A stretch of 64,000 bases of DNA, taken from assembly GCF_003391095.1 (NCBI RefSeq), contig NZ_CP031447.1:2914001-2978000 (forward strand), given 5' to 3'. This DNA is from Austwickia chelonae. GTDB lineage: Bacteria; Actinomycetota; Actinomycetes; Actinomycetales; Dermatophilaceae. The translations under genes were made by a program, and so were the position numbers. The notes beneath the pieces are model-generated. The model was given only the letters and a program-made list of their open reading frames with translations. It was not told the origin of the DNA and searched no databases. Positions 24,577-33,027 of this stretch are shown here, piece by piece (within the stretch, counting starts at the first letter, position 1; every line of letters starts with the position of its first letter).

Positions 24577-25803
24577 TTGAAGATCCCTGTCACCACATCT
24601 ATGGCTGTCGCCACGAGCCTGCTCCTCCTCGCCCCGATGGCCACCGCCGCTCACGCCGCCGAAGACAAGGCCGAGAAGGCCGGCACCGCGGCATCCATCG
24701 AGAGCGACGTCGAAGCGCTCCAGAAGATCACCGCCGACTACATCTCCGAGCACTACAAGCTCGACAAGGACACCGCCAAGAAGCGCGTCGCCGCCCAGGA
24801 CGAGTTCAGCAAGGAAGCCAAGAAGGCCAGCGACGAGCTCAGCGGAGACTCCGCCGGGTCCTACATCGACCAGAAGCGCGGCGTCCTCGTCGTCCAGGCG
24901 ACGAAGGAAGACGCCAAGAACAAGGTCAAGGGCAAGATCAAGGACAAGGACACCGAGGTCAAGGTCGTCTCCCGGTCCATGTCCACCCTGGAGAACCAGG
25001 CCAAGCAGCTGACCGACAAGCTCGGCGACAAGCTCGTCTCCGCCCGCATCGACGTGCAGAACAACCGCGTCGTCGCCACGGTGAAGAAAGACCAGATCGA
25101 CCCGGCCAAGGACTCCGCCAAGGGCATGGACGGCGTCGAGGTCGAAGGCACCGAAGAGACCGTCATGGCCCAGAAGAACATCTACGGCGGCCAGCAGATC
25201 GAGTTCAACGGCGGACGCTGCTCCATCGCGTTCAATGCCACCAAGGACGGCAAGGACGTCCTCATCACCGCCGGTCACTGCATGTCCGGCCGGAGCCCGT
25301 TCACCCACAACAACCAGCCGTTGGCCACCCCGGTCGCCGGTGAGTTCCCCGGCGCGGACATGGGTTACGCGGCCCTGAACCAGGGCTGGAACGGCCAGCC
25401 CGGCGTCGACAAGTGGAACGGCCGCGGCGTCGCCGTCCAGGGCAGCGAAGAGGCTCCGGTGGGCGCAGCGGTCTGCAAGTCCGGACGGACCACTCAGTGG
25501 ACCTGCGGCACCATCCAGGCCAAGAACGTCACGGTCAACTTCAGCCGACCCAAGGGCGGCGGCACCGACCGGATGACCGGTCTGACCCAGGCCAGCGCCT
25601 GCACCGAGCCCGGTGACTCCGGCGGTGCGTGGATCTCGGGCACCCAGGCCCAGGGCATCACCAGCGGTGGCGCAGGACGCCCCGGACCTCAGGGACGCCA
25701 GGTCTGCCTGGAGAAGTTCGGCCGCCCGAATGTCGCCTACTTCCAGCCGCTGAAGCCGGCCCTGCAGAAGTACGGCCTGCAGCTGAAGACCCACAAGGGC
25801 TGA
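24577..25803 (+). CDS. secreted streptogrisin-like serine protease with propeptide
   Basis: An exported chymotrypsin-fold (S1) protease. A Sec signal peptide spans residues 1-27 (VATSLLLLAPMATAAHA). Residues ~28-200 form a Lys/Asp-rich propeptide resembling alpha-lytic/streptogrisin pro-domains. The mature domain begins near NIYGGQQIEF and holds the triad His234 (TAGHC), Asp261 (GADMGYAAL) and Ser348 (GDSGG). Cys pairs fit two or three disulfides. TTG 24577 is used because GAGGA lies eight bases upstream. The high Lys content of the propeptide contrasts with the Arg-rich neighbours. An inverted repeat upstream may regulate it. Confidence 0.9.
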   Translation: MKIPVTTSMAVATSLLLLAPMATAAHAAEDKAEKAGTAASIESDVEALQKITADYISEHYKLDKDTAKKRVAAQDEFSKEAKKASDELSGDSAGSYIDQKRGVLVVQATKEDAKNKVKGKIKDKDTEVKVVSRSMSTLENQAKQLTDKLGDKLVSARIDVQNNRVVATVKKDQIDPAKDSAKGMDGVEVEGTEETVMAQKNIYGGQQIEFNGGRCSIAFNATKDGKDVLITAGHCMSGRSPFTHNNQPLATPVAGEFPGADMGYAALNQGWNGQPGVDKWNGRGVAVQGSEEAPVGAAVCKSGRTTQWTCGTIQAKNVTVNFSRPKGGGTDRMTGLTQASACTEPGDSGGAWISGTQAQGITSGGAGRPGPQGRQVCLEKFGRPNVAYFQPLKPALQKYGLQLKTHKG

Positions 25804-25819
25804 TCCTCGAAGCCGAGAC

Positions 25820-25865
25820 GACCGGGTGGTTGCGCCTGCCGATGTGCAGGGGCGACCACCCGGTC
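25820..25865. terminator. bidirectional terminator hairpin
   Basis: An 11-bp perfect stem GACCGGGTGGT / ACCACCCGGTC with further internal pairing (TGC/GCA) lies between the convergent protease and deoR genes. No long T-tract. Confidence 0.75.
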
Positions 25866-25919
25866 TTCGTCGTCGTGGCCTCAGCAGCAGACGGACAGCG
25901 GGCCGTGGCAGGCCCGAGC

Positions 25920-26726
25920 TCACCGGGGGTGCGCGGACGGCACGACCCGGACGTCGACGCCCTCGGCGTTCAGGTGCGCCACCGTTTCCGGGGAGATCCC
26001 GTCGTCGGTGAAGACCTTCCGGACGGCGCCTGCGGGGAGAAGACGGAGAGCCCCTGGTCGGTCGAACTTGGCCGATTCGGTGAGCACGACGACGCGGCGG
26101 GCCTGTGCGGACAGGGCACGGACCGTTTCGGCACGCATGGCGTCCCGCCCGGTGAAACCCACCCCTGAGGCGTACCCGTCGACCCCGACGAACATCTTGT
26201 CGATATGGAAGTTCGCGGCGCACTGCGCGGTGAGTTCTCCGACGAGCACTTGCGATTCAGGTTGGAAGATCCCGCCCAGCAGGATCACGTCGGCATAGGG
26301 GGAACGACGTACGTAGGCCGCCAGGAAAGCCGAATTGGTGACGATGGTGACTCCACGGGGCGAGGAACACAACTCTTCGGCGAGGAGAACGCAGGTCGAA
26401 CCGGATTCGATGAGGACGGTCTCGCCGTCGTCGACCCATCGGGCGACTTCCTGGGCGATACGTCTCTTCGCGGCGTGGTGGTACGCCAGCCTGGTCCGCA
26501 TGTCGTCACCCGAGCCGGCGACGGCATAACCGTGTTCCCGGACGAGCAGGCCCCGGCCGGACAACTCGTCGAGATCCTTCCGCACGGTGACCTGGGAGAC
26601 GCCGAGCAGTTCGGACAGCTCCTGCACCTCGACCCGTTCACGTTCCATCACGTGTTCCAGCAGGCGGGACTGCCGCAGCTGTTTGGACTGCGCACTGGTC
26701 GGAGAGCTGCTGCAGGCCGGAGGCAC
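25920..26726 (-). CDS. DeoR-family transcriptional regulator
   Basis: A 268-residue repressor of the GlpR/FruR type. Residues ~20-75 form the DeoR HTH (RQSRLLEHVMERERVEVQELSELLGVSQVTVRKDLDEL). The C-terminal sensor domain (DeoRC, phosphosugar-isomerase-like fold) shows IESGSTCVLLAEEL, ILLGGIFQPES and FVGVDGYASGVGFT. The start is GTG 26726 with GAAAGGA upstream. It is the third gene of the glycyl-radical-enzyme operon, 26 bp after the aldolase stop, so it probably controls this operon in response to a phosphorylated sugar or polyol, through the repeat at 29952-29967. Confidence 0.9.
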   Translation of the reverse strand: MPPACSSSPTSAQSKQLRQSRLLEHVMERERVEVQELSELLGVSQVTVRKDLDELSGRGLLVREHGYAVAGSGDDMRTRLAYHHAAKRRIAQEVARWVDDGETVLIESGSTCVLLAEELCSSPRGVTIVTNSAFLAAYVRRSPYADVILLGGIFQPESQVLVGELTAQCAANFHIDKMFVGVDGYASGVGFTGRDAMRAETVRALSAQARRVVVLTESAKFDRPGALRLLPAGAVRKVFTDDGISPETVAHLNAEGVDVRVVPSAHPR

Positions 26727-26752
26727 GATGCCGGGTGTCCTTTCGTCGCCGG

Positions 26753-27424
26753 TCAGGGCAAGTCGTCGCTAGCGTAGACCGACCGCCAGTCCGCGACGAA
26801 CGCCTGCACGGCCCCGTCGACGACCGGCGAACTCAAGGTCTGCCGGAAGAGCGGTGGCGGCACGGTCACCGCATGGGCTCCGGCGGCCAGTGCGGCGCAC
26901 ACCTGGGCGGTGTTCTTGAAACTCGCAGCGAGGATCTTCGCAGGGGACCCGTCACGGGCAATGACATCGGCGAGGGCGCCCACGGTGTCGGTGGCGTCGA
27001 TGTCGAGATTCTCCATGCGGTTGACATAGGGCGCGAGATAGTCACAGCCTGCAGCAACAGCGAGCAGCCCCTGCACCTTGGTGTAGATCGCCGTCGCCGT
27101 GACGGCGATCCCTTCGCTCTTGAGGGTGCGGATGGCACGCAGACCCGGTTCGGTGAGCGGGACTTTGATGTGGACCCGGTCGTCGACCCCGGTCAGGATG
27201 CGGTGGGCCTCGTCGACGATGCCGTCGGGATCCTGTGCCAGGACCTGCACGTGCAAGGTGCATTCATCGCCGATGAGCCTGCGGATGGCACGCATATGGG
27301 CGTACAGGTCGACCGGGCCCTCGGCTTTGAGAATGGTCGGGTTCGAGGTGATCCCGGCACAGGGGTAGATGTCGACGACTTCCTCGATGACGGCGAGATC
27401 GGCCGTGTCGAAAAGGATTTCCAT
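26753..27424 (-). CDS. fsa: fructose-6-phosphate aldolase / transaldolase-like protein
   Basis: A 223-residue class I aldolase of the FSA/TalC subfamily of transaldolases. Asp6 in LFDTADL, GITSNPTI (residues 24-31) and the Schiff-base Lys87 in HIKVPLT are intact, as are YAPYVNRMEN-type residues near 150. E. coli FsaA cleaves fructose 6-phosphate and 1-deoxy sugar phosphates to hydroxyacetone or dihydroxyacetone plus glyceraldehyde 3-phosphate. ATG 27424 with GAAAGG upstream is chosen over 27445. It begins 11 bp after the glycyl-radical enzyme, the same gene set as E. coli ybiW-fsaA-ybiY. Confidence 0.9.
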   Translation of the reverse strand: MEILFDTADLAVIEEVVDIYPCAGITSNPTILKAEGPVDLYAHMRAIRRLIGDECTLHVQVLAQDPDGIVDEAHRILTGVDDRVHIKVPLTEPGLRAIRTLKSEGIAVTATAIYTKVQGLLAVAAGCDYLAPYVNRMENLDIDATDTVGALADVIARDGSPAKILAASFKNTAQVCAALAAGAHAVTVPPPLFRQTLSSPVVDGAVQAFVADWRSVYASDDLP

Positions 27425-27435
27425 GTCGATGCCTT

Positions 27436-29871
27436 TCAGAGGCACTGTTCGGTGCGGGCGATGATGTCGTCCTGGGTGGCTTTGGAGAGCACATTGAAGA
27501 AGGCGCTGTACCCGGCGACGCGGACGATGAGGTCGCGGTGTTTCTCCGGGTGGGCCTGGGCGTCCAGCAGAGTGGCCCGGTCGACGACGTTGTACTGGAC
27601 GTGGAAGCCGTCGAGCCGGTTGAAGAAGGCGCGCAGCAGCATGACAAGTTTGCGGCGGTCCTCCTCCTTGGTGAGCATCTGCGGGTTGACCTTCTGGTTC
27701 AGCAGGACACCGCCGGTGATGTCGTGGGTGGGCAGTTTGCCGACGCTCTTGAAGACGGCGGTGGGTCCGTTGACATCGGCGCCGTGGGCGGGTGAGCAGC
27801 CTTCGGCGAGGGGGACCCCGGCGTGGCGTCCGTCGGGGGTCGCCGCGGTGCTTGCGCCTTGGGGGACATTCGCGGAGATGGACGAGGTGCCCGCGTAGTA
27901 GGTGCCGCCGATGGGGCCACGCCCGTACCGGGTGTTCCTGCCCTTGAGGATCTCGTCGATGGCGATCTCGTAGGCGTCGACGAGCAGACGGTCGACGTAG
28001 TCGTCGTCATTGCCGTACTTCGGTGCGGCCTGCAGAAGCTCCTGGATCTCACGGCCGCGTTCACCGGCGAAGTCGTTCTGGAGGGCGTCCCAGAGTTCGG
28101 TGGTGGTGATGCTGGCGTCCTCGAAGACACATTTCTTGAGGGCGGCGAGGGCGTCCCCGAGATTGGCGATACCGACCTGGAGCCCGGACACGAAGTCGTA
28201 GACGGCGCCGCCTTCCTTGAGGGGGCGTCCTCGGCCGATGCAGTCGTCGGTGAGAGCGGAGCAGAGGATGTCCGCGACATTCTCTTCCAGTGCGGTGTCG
28301 GCGGCGGCGTCCAGGACGATGCATTGCCGTTGGAGTTCGCGGACGGTGACCTCCCAGGCCGTCATGACCTCGTCGAAGGAGGTCATCGCGGTGAAATGCG
28401 TGGTGGGGCTGGTCAGCCTGGTTCCGCTGGCGGGGTCGACGCCATTGTTCATGGCGATGAGCAGGGTCTTCATGAAGTTGAGGAAGCTCATGCCGGTGCA
28501 CCGGTATCCCCATTTGCCGGGGACGGCGACCTCGACGCAGCCGATGGCGGAGAAGTTGTAGGCGTCCTCCTGGCTGACGCCTTTCTCGATGAGCGAAGGG
28601 ATGATGACCTCGTCGCTGTTCAGCGCGGGCATCCCGAAGCCGAGCCGCATGACCTGGACGCATTCGAGGAGGAAGTCGTCGGACAGGCCGCGGTGGTAGC
28701 GGACGGTGAGATTGGGTTGTGGCAGACGGGTCTGGGCGACCGAGCGCAGCACGAGCCAGGACGTCGGGTTGACCGCATCGCGGCCGTCGGAGGTCTGCCC
28801 GCCGATGGTGACATTCTGGTAGAGCGGCCCGCCTGCGGAGAACCGGGTGTGCGACCAGCCGCGGATCTTCGCGACGGTGATGGTCTTGAGCCACAGGTTG
28901 GTGAGCAGTTCGACCGCCTGGTCCTCGATGATCCGCCCGGCGGCGAGGTCGGCTTCGTAGAAGGGGTTGAGGTACTGGTCGAGCCGCCCGTAGGAGAGTG
29001 AGTGCCCGTTGGATTCGATCTGTAGGGCGAGGTGGACGAGCCAGACCGATTGGACGGCTTCGCGGAAGCCGGTGGCGGGCTGGTCCGGGACGACACGCAG
29101 GGTGCGGGCCATGGTGGTGAGTTCGTCACGACGCGCAGGGTCGGGCTCTTCGGCGGCGAGGGTGTCGGCGAGGTCGGCGTAGCGGTGGGCGAAGGCGACG
29201 ACCGCATCGAGGGTGATCAGAATGGCCCGGTAGAAGTGGGCCGAGCGCAGCGCGCCGGGTTCGGTCAGGTCGAGGGCGTCGAGGCGGGCCTGGGTGCGGG
29301 CGCGGTAGCCGGCGAGCCCTTCGGTGAGGACGCGTTCGTAGGAGACGGCGATGTGGGCGTCCCCGGAGGTGATATTGCCTTCGGGGTGGATGAGGCCGAG
29401 GTCGTAGAAGCGGCGGCTCTCGGGGGGCATGAGCGCCAGGCCGCGGTCCTTGAGGGTGTTCTTCTCCCAGTAGGGGGCGATGCCGCGGAGGTCTTCCTTG
29501 GCCTGTTCGGTGATGGTGAACCGGTCGCCGGGGCGCTGGTCGAATTCGTCGAGTTCGGCGATCACCCAGTCCATCGCGTATTCGGGCATGATCGGCGCGG
29601 CCCGGTTGGTGGAGGCCTGGTTCCCGGCGATGAGGGTGGCCGGTTCGATGTAGATACTCATGTGTTCGAGGACGTTCTTCAGCATGAGGGCCCGGCGGAT
29701 GACCATGGGTTCGTGTTGGTGTTCCCGGTAGGTCTCGGTGGTGAGCAGGGCTCGTTCGACGCAGACGGAGGGGGTGGTCTCCATCAGTTGTTCACGCCAG
29801 GCGGCCATTCGGGGGGTGAGGTCGCCGAAGTGGCTGTGTGCGCTGTTGGCAGGTTGGGCGTCGACCGTCAT
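27436..29871 (-). CDS. glycyl radical enzyme, PFL-like (YbiW/PflF-type)
   Basis: An 811-residue protein of the pyruvate formate-lyase/dehydratase superfamily. The active-site loop reads IGCVEVAVPGK (Cys445 thiyl, Glu447), where a single Cys followed by V-E marks the dehydratase-like branch rather than true PFL, which has Cys-Cys. The radical-bearing Gly787 lies in RVAGYSAFF near the C-terminus. A strong GAAGGAGAG site precedes ATG 29871. The paired activase is divergent, 139 bp away, and the aldolase follows directly. By analogy with E. coli YbiW it may act on a polyol phosphate; the exact substrate cannot be read from sequence. The enzyme requires anaerobic conditions. Confidence 0.93.
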   Translation of the reverse strand: MTVDAQPANSAHSHFGDLTPRMAAWREQLMETTPSVCVERALLTTETYREHQHEPMVIRRALMLKNVLEHMSIYIEPATLIAGNQASTNRAAPIMPEYAMDWVIAELDEFDQRPGDRFTITEQAKEDLRGIAPYWEKNTLKDRGLALMPPESRRFYDLGLIHPEGNITSGDAHIAVSYERVLTEGLAGYRARTQARLDALDLTEPGALRSAHFYRAILITLDAVVAFAHRYADLADTLAAEEPDPARRDELTTMARTLRVVPDQPATGFREAVQSVWLVHLALQIESNGHSLSYGRLDQYLNPFYEADLAAGRIIEDQAVELLTNLWLKTITVAKIRGWSHTRFSAGGPLYQNVTIGGQTSDGRDAVNPTSWLVLRSVAQTRLPQPNLTVRYHRGLSDDFLLECVQVMRLGFGMPALNSDEVIIPSLIEKGVSQEDAYNFSAIGCVEVAVPGKWGYRCTGMSFLNFMKTLLIAMNNGVDPASGTRLTSPTTHFTAMTSFDEVMTAWEVTVRELQRQCIVLDAAADTALEENVADILCSALTDDCIGRGRPLKEGGAVYDFVSGLQVGIANLGDALAALKKCVFEDASITTTELWDALQNDFAGERGREIQELLQAAPKYGNDDDYVDRLLVDAYEIAIDEILKGRNTRYGRGPIGGTYYAGTSSISANVPQGASTAATPDGRHAGVPLAEGCSPAHGADVNGPTAVFKSVGKLPTHDITGGVLLNQKVNPQMLTKEEDRRKLVMLLRAFFNRLDGFHVQYNVVDRATLLDAQAHPEKHRDLIVRVAGYSAFFNVLSKATQDDIIARTEQCL

Positions 29872-29951
29872 CGATGACTCTCCTTCATGCGGTGGGCATG
29901 GAGCGGAGCCCCTGCCCAACGTCCCTTGTTGCTCCACTCGAAAGAGCTTAC

Positions 29952-29967
29952 GGTTTCGAATGAAACC
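29952..29967. promoter_or_regulatory. DeoR-type operator between activase and GRE operon
   Basis: GGTTTC-GAAT-GAAACC is a perfect inverted repeat whose core TTTCGAATGAAA resembles DeoR/GlpR-family operators. It lies 80 bp upstream of the GRE start and 44 bp upstream of the activase start, so it could control both directions. A second CGAAA half-site is at about 29940. Confidence 0.75.
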
Positions 29968-30010
29968 TCACAATGGGCCCAAAGGCCTGCCCGGACGATG
30001 CGGAGACCTC

Positions 30011-30844
30011 ATGACCCCATCTCAAGGACGCATCTTCAACATCCAGAAGTTCTCCCTGCACGACGGCCCCGGCATCCGTACCGTCGTCTTCCTCAAGGGC
30101 TGCCCGCTCGACTGCCAGTGGTGCGCCAACCCCAACAGCCGCATCCTGCAAACCGTCCCGATGCGCGATGCCACCGACCCGCAGCGCTGCGAGGACGACA
30201 GCCGCATGTACCACCTCGACGAGGTCGTCCACCGCTGCCTCCAGGACCTGCCCTTCTACGAAGAATCCGGTGGCGGAGTCACCCTCTCCGGGGGTGAGCC
30301 ACTCATCCAGCACGCCTTCGCCACCAGCTTGCTGTCCGCCCTCCAGGGCCACGGCGTCCACACCGCCATCGAGACCACCGGGCATGTCGCGCCCCACGTC
30401 TTCGCCCGCGCCCTCGACCACTGCGACCACGTCATCATCGACGTCAAACACCACGACCGCGATGCGCACCGCATCTGGACCGGCGCCCCCAACGACCTCG
30501 CCCTGACCAATCTCGCCCACGCGTTGAGCAGCGGTCTCCCCGTCTGGGTGCGCATTCCCGTCATCCCCGGTGTCAACGACAGCCTCGACGACGCCCGCGC
30601 CTTCGCGACCCTCCTCACCGACCACGGAGTCCGCCAGGTCCAGCTCCTGCCCTTCCACCAGATGGGCGAACGTAAATACGAACTACTCGGCTGGGAGTAC
30701 ACCTTCCAGGGCATCCCCTCCACCCACGAGGAAGACCTCACCGGCTTCCGCGCCGAGCTCGAAGCCCATGGCATCCGGGCCGGCTTCGAAGCGCCGACCG
30801 CGGAGAACAGCGATGCCGCCAATGGGACGACAGCGAGGTCGTAG
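30011..30844 (+). CDS. glycyl-radical-enzyme activating enzyme (radical SAM)
   Basis: This enzyme installs the glycyl radical with SAM and a [4Fe-4S] cluster. FSLHDGPGIRTVVFLKG precedes the CxxxCxxC motif at Cys31, Cys35 and Cys38. GGGVTLSGGEPLIQ and VWVRIPVIPGVND are typical activase motifs. Length is 277 residues. Activases of the dehydratase branch usually carry a Cys-rich ferredoxin-like insert after the radical SAM motif; here the corresponding stretch (residues ~41-70) holds only one Cys, so the accessory clusters appear to be absent. ATG 30011 is preferred. It is divergent from its presumed partner at 29871. Confidence 0.92.
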   Translation: MTPSQGRIFNIQKFSLHDGPGIRTVVFLKGCPLDCQWCANPNSRILQTVPMRDATDPQRCEDDSRMYHLDEVVHRCLQDLPFYEESGGGVTLSGGEPLIQHAFATSLLSALQGHGVHTAIETTGHVAPHVFARALDHCDHVIIDVKHHDRDAHRIWTGAPNDLALTNLAHALSSGLPVWVRIPVIPGVNDSLDDARAFATLLTDHGVRQVQLLPFHQMGERKYELLGWEYTFQGIPSTHEEDLTGFRAELEAHGIRAGFEAPTAENSDAANGTTARS

Positions 30845-30853
30845 GCTACGAGC

Positions 30854-32191
30854 GTGTCCCAGCTGTACTCTCCGCCACCGGAACCCCTCGTGACGATGTC
30901 CGATGGCACGGTCAAACAGATCAACCCGTTCACCGGGACGGAGGTCTGGACCGTCCCCGGCAGAGGACACCGCCCGGTCGGCGCCCCCACCACCGACCCC
31001 CGCCCCCTGTCGGCCGGATCCGACGGCCGACACTGCGCCTTCTGCCACCAACGCTATCTGGAGACCCCGCCAGAGAAAGCCCGGCTGGTGCACGACGAGG
31101 ACGGCTGGCGCACCCTCACCCGGCTCCCCGCGGAAGAGCTCGACCACACCGTCGCCGAATTCCGACGCATCCCGAACCTCTTCGAGATCGTCTCCTACCA
31201 CTACTGGCACGCCAACTACGGGTACACGATCCCCGTCACCGTGGAAGAACACCGGCAGGCCTATCTCGCCTCCCCCGAAGGCCGGGCCCACGTCCTGAAA
31301 GTCGCCCGCCAACGCTGGACCGCCTCGGGGAACACCGAAGCAGGATGGACCGCACTCACCGTCGAAGAACGACTGGCCCAGACCGTCGGCTTCTTCGGCG
31401 GCGGGCACGATGTCGTCGTCGGGCGACGGCACTACGTCGACGGGGCCACCCGTGAGGACCAACTCGCCAGCTCGGGGACCCTCGACGCCGACGAACACGA
31501 GCAGTACCTGAAGTTCACCGTCGAAGCGATGCGCGACCTGTACTCGGCCAATCGGTACGCCCGCTATGTGGCCGTCTTCCAGAACTGGCTCAAACCCGCC
31601 GGGGCCTCCTTCGACCACCTGCACAAACAACTCGTCGCCATCGACGACCGCGGCGTCCAGACCGAGCTGGAACTCCAACGGCTGCGCACCAATCACAATC
31701 TGTACAACGAGATGGCCGTCGACTACGCCGGGTATCACAACCTCGTCGTGGCCGAGAACGAACATGCCATCGCCTTCGCGGGATTCGGCCACCGCTATCC
31801 GACCCTCGAGGTCTATTCCAAGAGCCGGAACTGCCGCCCCTGGGAACACACGCCCGCCGAACAACGCGCCATGTCGGACCTGCTCCACGCCTGCCACGCC
31901 GCCGCAGGCCCGTCGGTGCCCTGCAACGAGGAATGGCACCACCAGCCCGTCGACGTCGACCTCCCCATGCCCTGGCGCATCCTGGTGAAATGGCGGGTGT
32001 CCACCCTGGCCGGGTTCGAGGGCGGCACGAAGATCTACCTGAACACCATCGACCCGTGGAATCTGCGTGACCGGGTCGTCGCCGCCTTGTACACCCTCCG
32101 GGACGGGGGACGGATCGACCCGGGCATCTCCATCGCCACCGAATGCGCCTGCACGCCGAATTCGTTGCGGTACAACCCCGTTCTCCACTGA
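30854..32191 (+). CDS. DUF4921 family protein (GalT/HIT-like)
   Basis: A 445-residue protein of the DUF4921 family, related in fold to galactose-1-phosphate uridylyltransferase. HCAFCHQRYLETPP near residue 57 (zinc-type CxxC) and SFDHLHKQLVAID (HxH, with one His of the HIT-like triad) are seen. Enzymatic activity is unproven for the family. It starts with GTG 30854 only 9 bp after the activase stop, so it is likely in the same transcript, which raises the possibility of a sugar-phosphate role. The ribosome binding site is weak. Confidence 0.8.
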   Translation: MSQLYSPPPEPLVTMSDGTVKQINPFTGTEVWTVPGRGHRPVGAPTTDPRPLSAGSDGRHCAFCHQRYLETPPEKARLVHDEDGWRTLTRLPAEELDHTVAEFRRIPNLFEIVSYHYWHANYGYTIPVTVEEHRQAYLASPEGRAHVLKVARQRWTASGNTEAGWTALTVEERLAQTVGFFGGGHDVVVGRRHYVDGATREDQLASSGTLDADEHEQYLKFTVEAMRDLYSANRYARYVAVFQNWLKPAGASFDHLHKQLVAIDDRGVQTELELQRLRTNHNLYNEMAVDYAGYHNLVVAENEHAIAFAGFGHRYPTLEVYSKSRNCRPWEHTPAEQRAMSDLLHACHAAAGPSVPCNEEWHHQPVDVDLPMPWRILVKWRVSTLAGFEGGTKIYLNTIDPWNLRDRVVAALYTLRDGGRIDPGISIATECACTPNSLRYNPVLH

Positions 32192-32214
32192 TTGCCTCTG
32201 GCATCGTGGCTGGG

Positions 32215-33027
32215 ATGACCTTGGAGAATCCCGCAGGACTCGACGACATCACCCCCGCCTACTTCCTCCCCCGCGGTGACGGCCTCTTCGAGCCGACACT
32301 GCGCACCCAGGGTGCCTGGCAGCCCAGCGAACAGCACATGGCCCCGGTGGCCGGGCTGCTCGCGCACATGATGGAATCCCACGAATCACGCCCTGACCTG
32401 CAACTCTCCCGGGTGACCTACGAGATCCTCGGGATGATCCCCGCCCGTCCCTTCGCCGTCCGCGTCCGTACCCTGCGCCCGGGACGGACCATCGAACTGG
32501 TCGAGGCGACCTTGAGCACGGACGGGAAGGACGTGGTGCGGGCCACCGGGTGGCGGCTGTCCAGACAGGACACCAGCGAGGTCGCCGGCGGTTTCTGGGA
32601 GCCGCTGCCCAGCCCGCAGGAGTCCCGGATCTGGGACGGCACCCGGGTGTGGGGCGGCGGCTTCATCGACTCCTTGGAGTTCCGAGTGGTCCGCGACGGG
32701 CAGCCCGGACAGGGCGCGGCCTGGATCAGCACGTCGACCGCCTTGGTCCACGAGGTGGAGGTCAGCCCGATCGCGCGTTTCATCGCCCTGGTCGACACCG
32801 CCAACGGGATCGCGACCCGGGCACATCCGCAGGAGTGGATGTTCCCCAATACCGATCTGACGATCCACCTCTTCCGCCATCCGAAACCCGGCTGGGTCGG
32901 TTTCGACACCGAGGTGCTCTTCGGGGAGACCGGAGTGGGCCTGACCTCGTCGAAGCTGTTCGACGAACAGGGCGCCGTCGGACGTGCGGAACAGATCCTC
33001 ACCGTCCGGGAGATGCCTTCTCGATGA
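32215..33027 (+). CDS. acyl-CoA thioesterase-like protein (hot-dog fold)
   Basis: A 270-residue protein with two hot-dog-like halves, as in TesB-type/4HBT_3 thioesterases: WQPSEQHMAPVAGLLAHMME and LSRVTYEILGMIPARPFAVRVRTLRPGRTIELVEATL in the first half; RFIALVDTANGIATRAHPQEWMFPNTDLTIHLFRHP in the second (Asp-containing active-site loop). It begins 23 bp after the DUF4921 gene, same strand. ATG 32215 is used; GTG 32206 is possible. Substrate unknown. Confidence 0.8.
   Translation: MTLENPAGLDDITPAYFLPRGDGLFEPTLRTQGAWQPSEQHMAPVAGLLAHMMESHESRPDLQLSRVTYEILGMIPARPFAVRVRTLRPGRTIELVEATLSTDGKDVVRATGWRLSRQDTSEVAGGFWEPLPSPQESRIWDGTRVWGGGFIDSLEFRVVRDGQPGQGAAWISTSTALVHEVEVSPIARFIALVDTANGIATRAHPQEWMFPNTDLTIHLFRHPKPGWVGFDTEVLFGETGVGLTSSKLFDEQGAVGRAEQILTVREMPSR

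Noticed and set aside
27823-29001. Long plus-strand frames opposite the glycyl radical enzyme
   Set aside because: Acidic Gly/Val-rich composition from reverse-complemented GC-rich codons; the minus-strand gene is certain.
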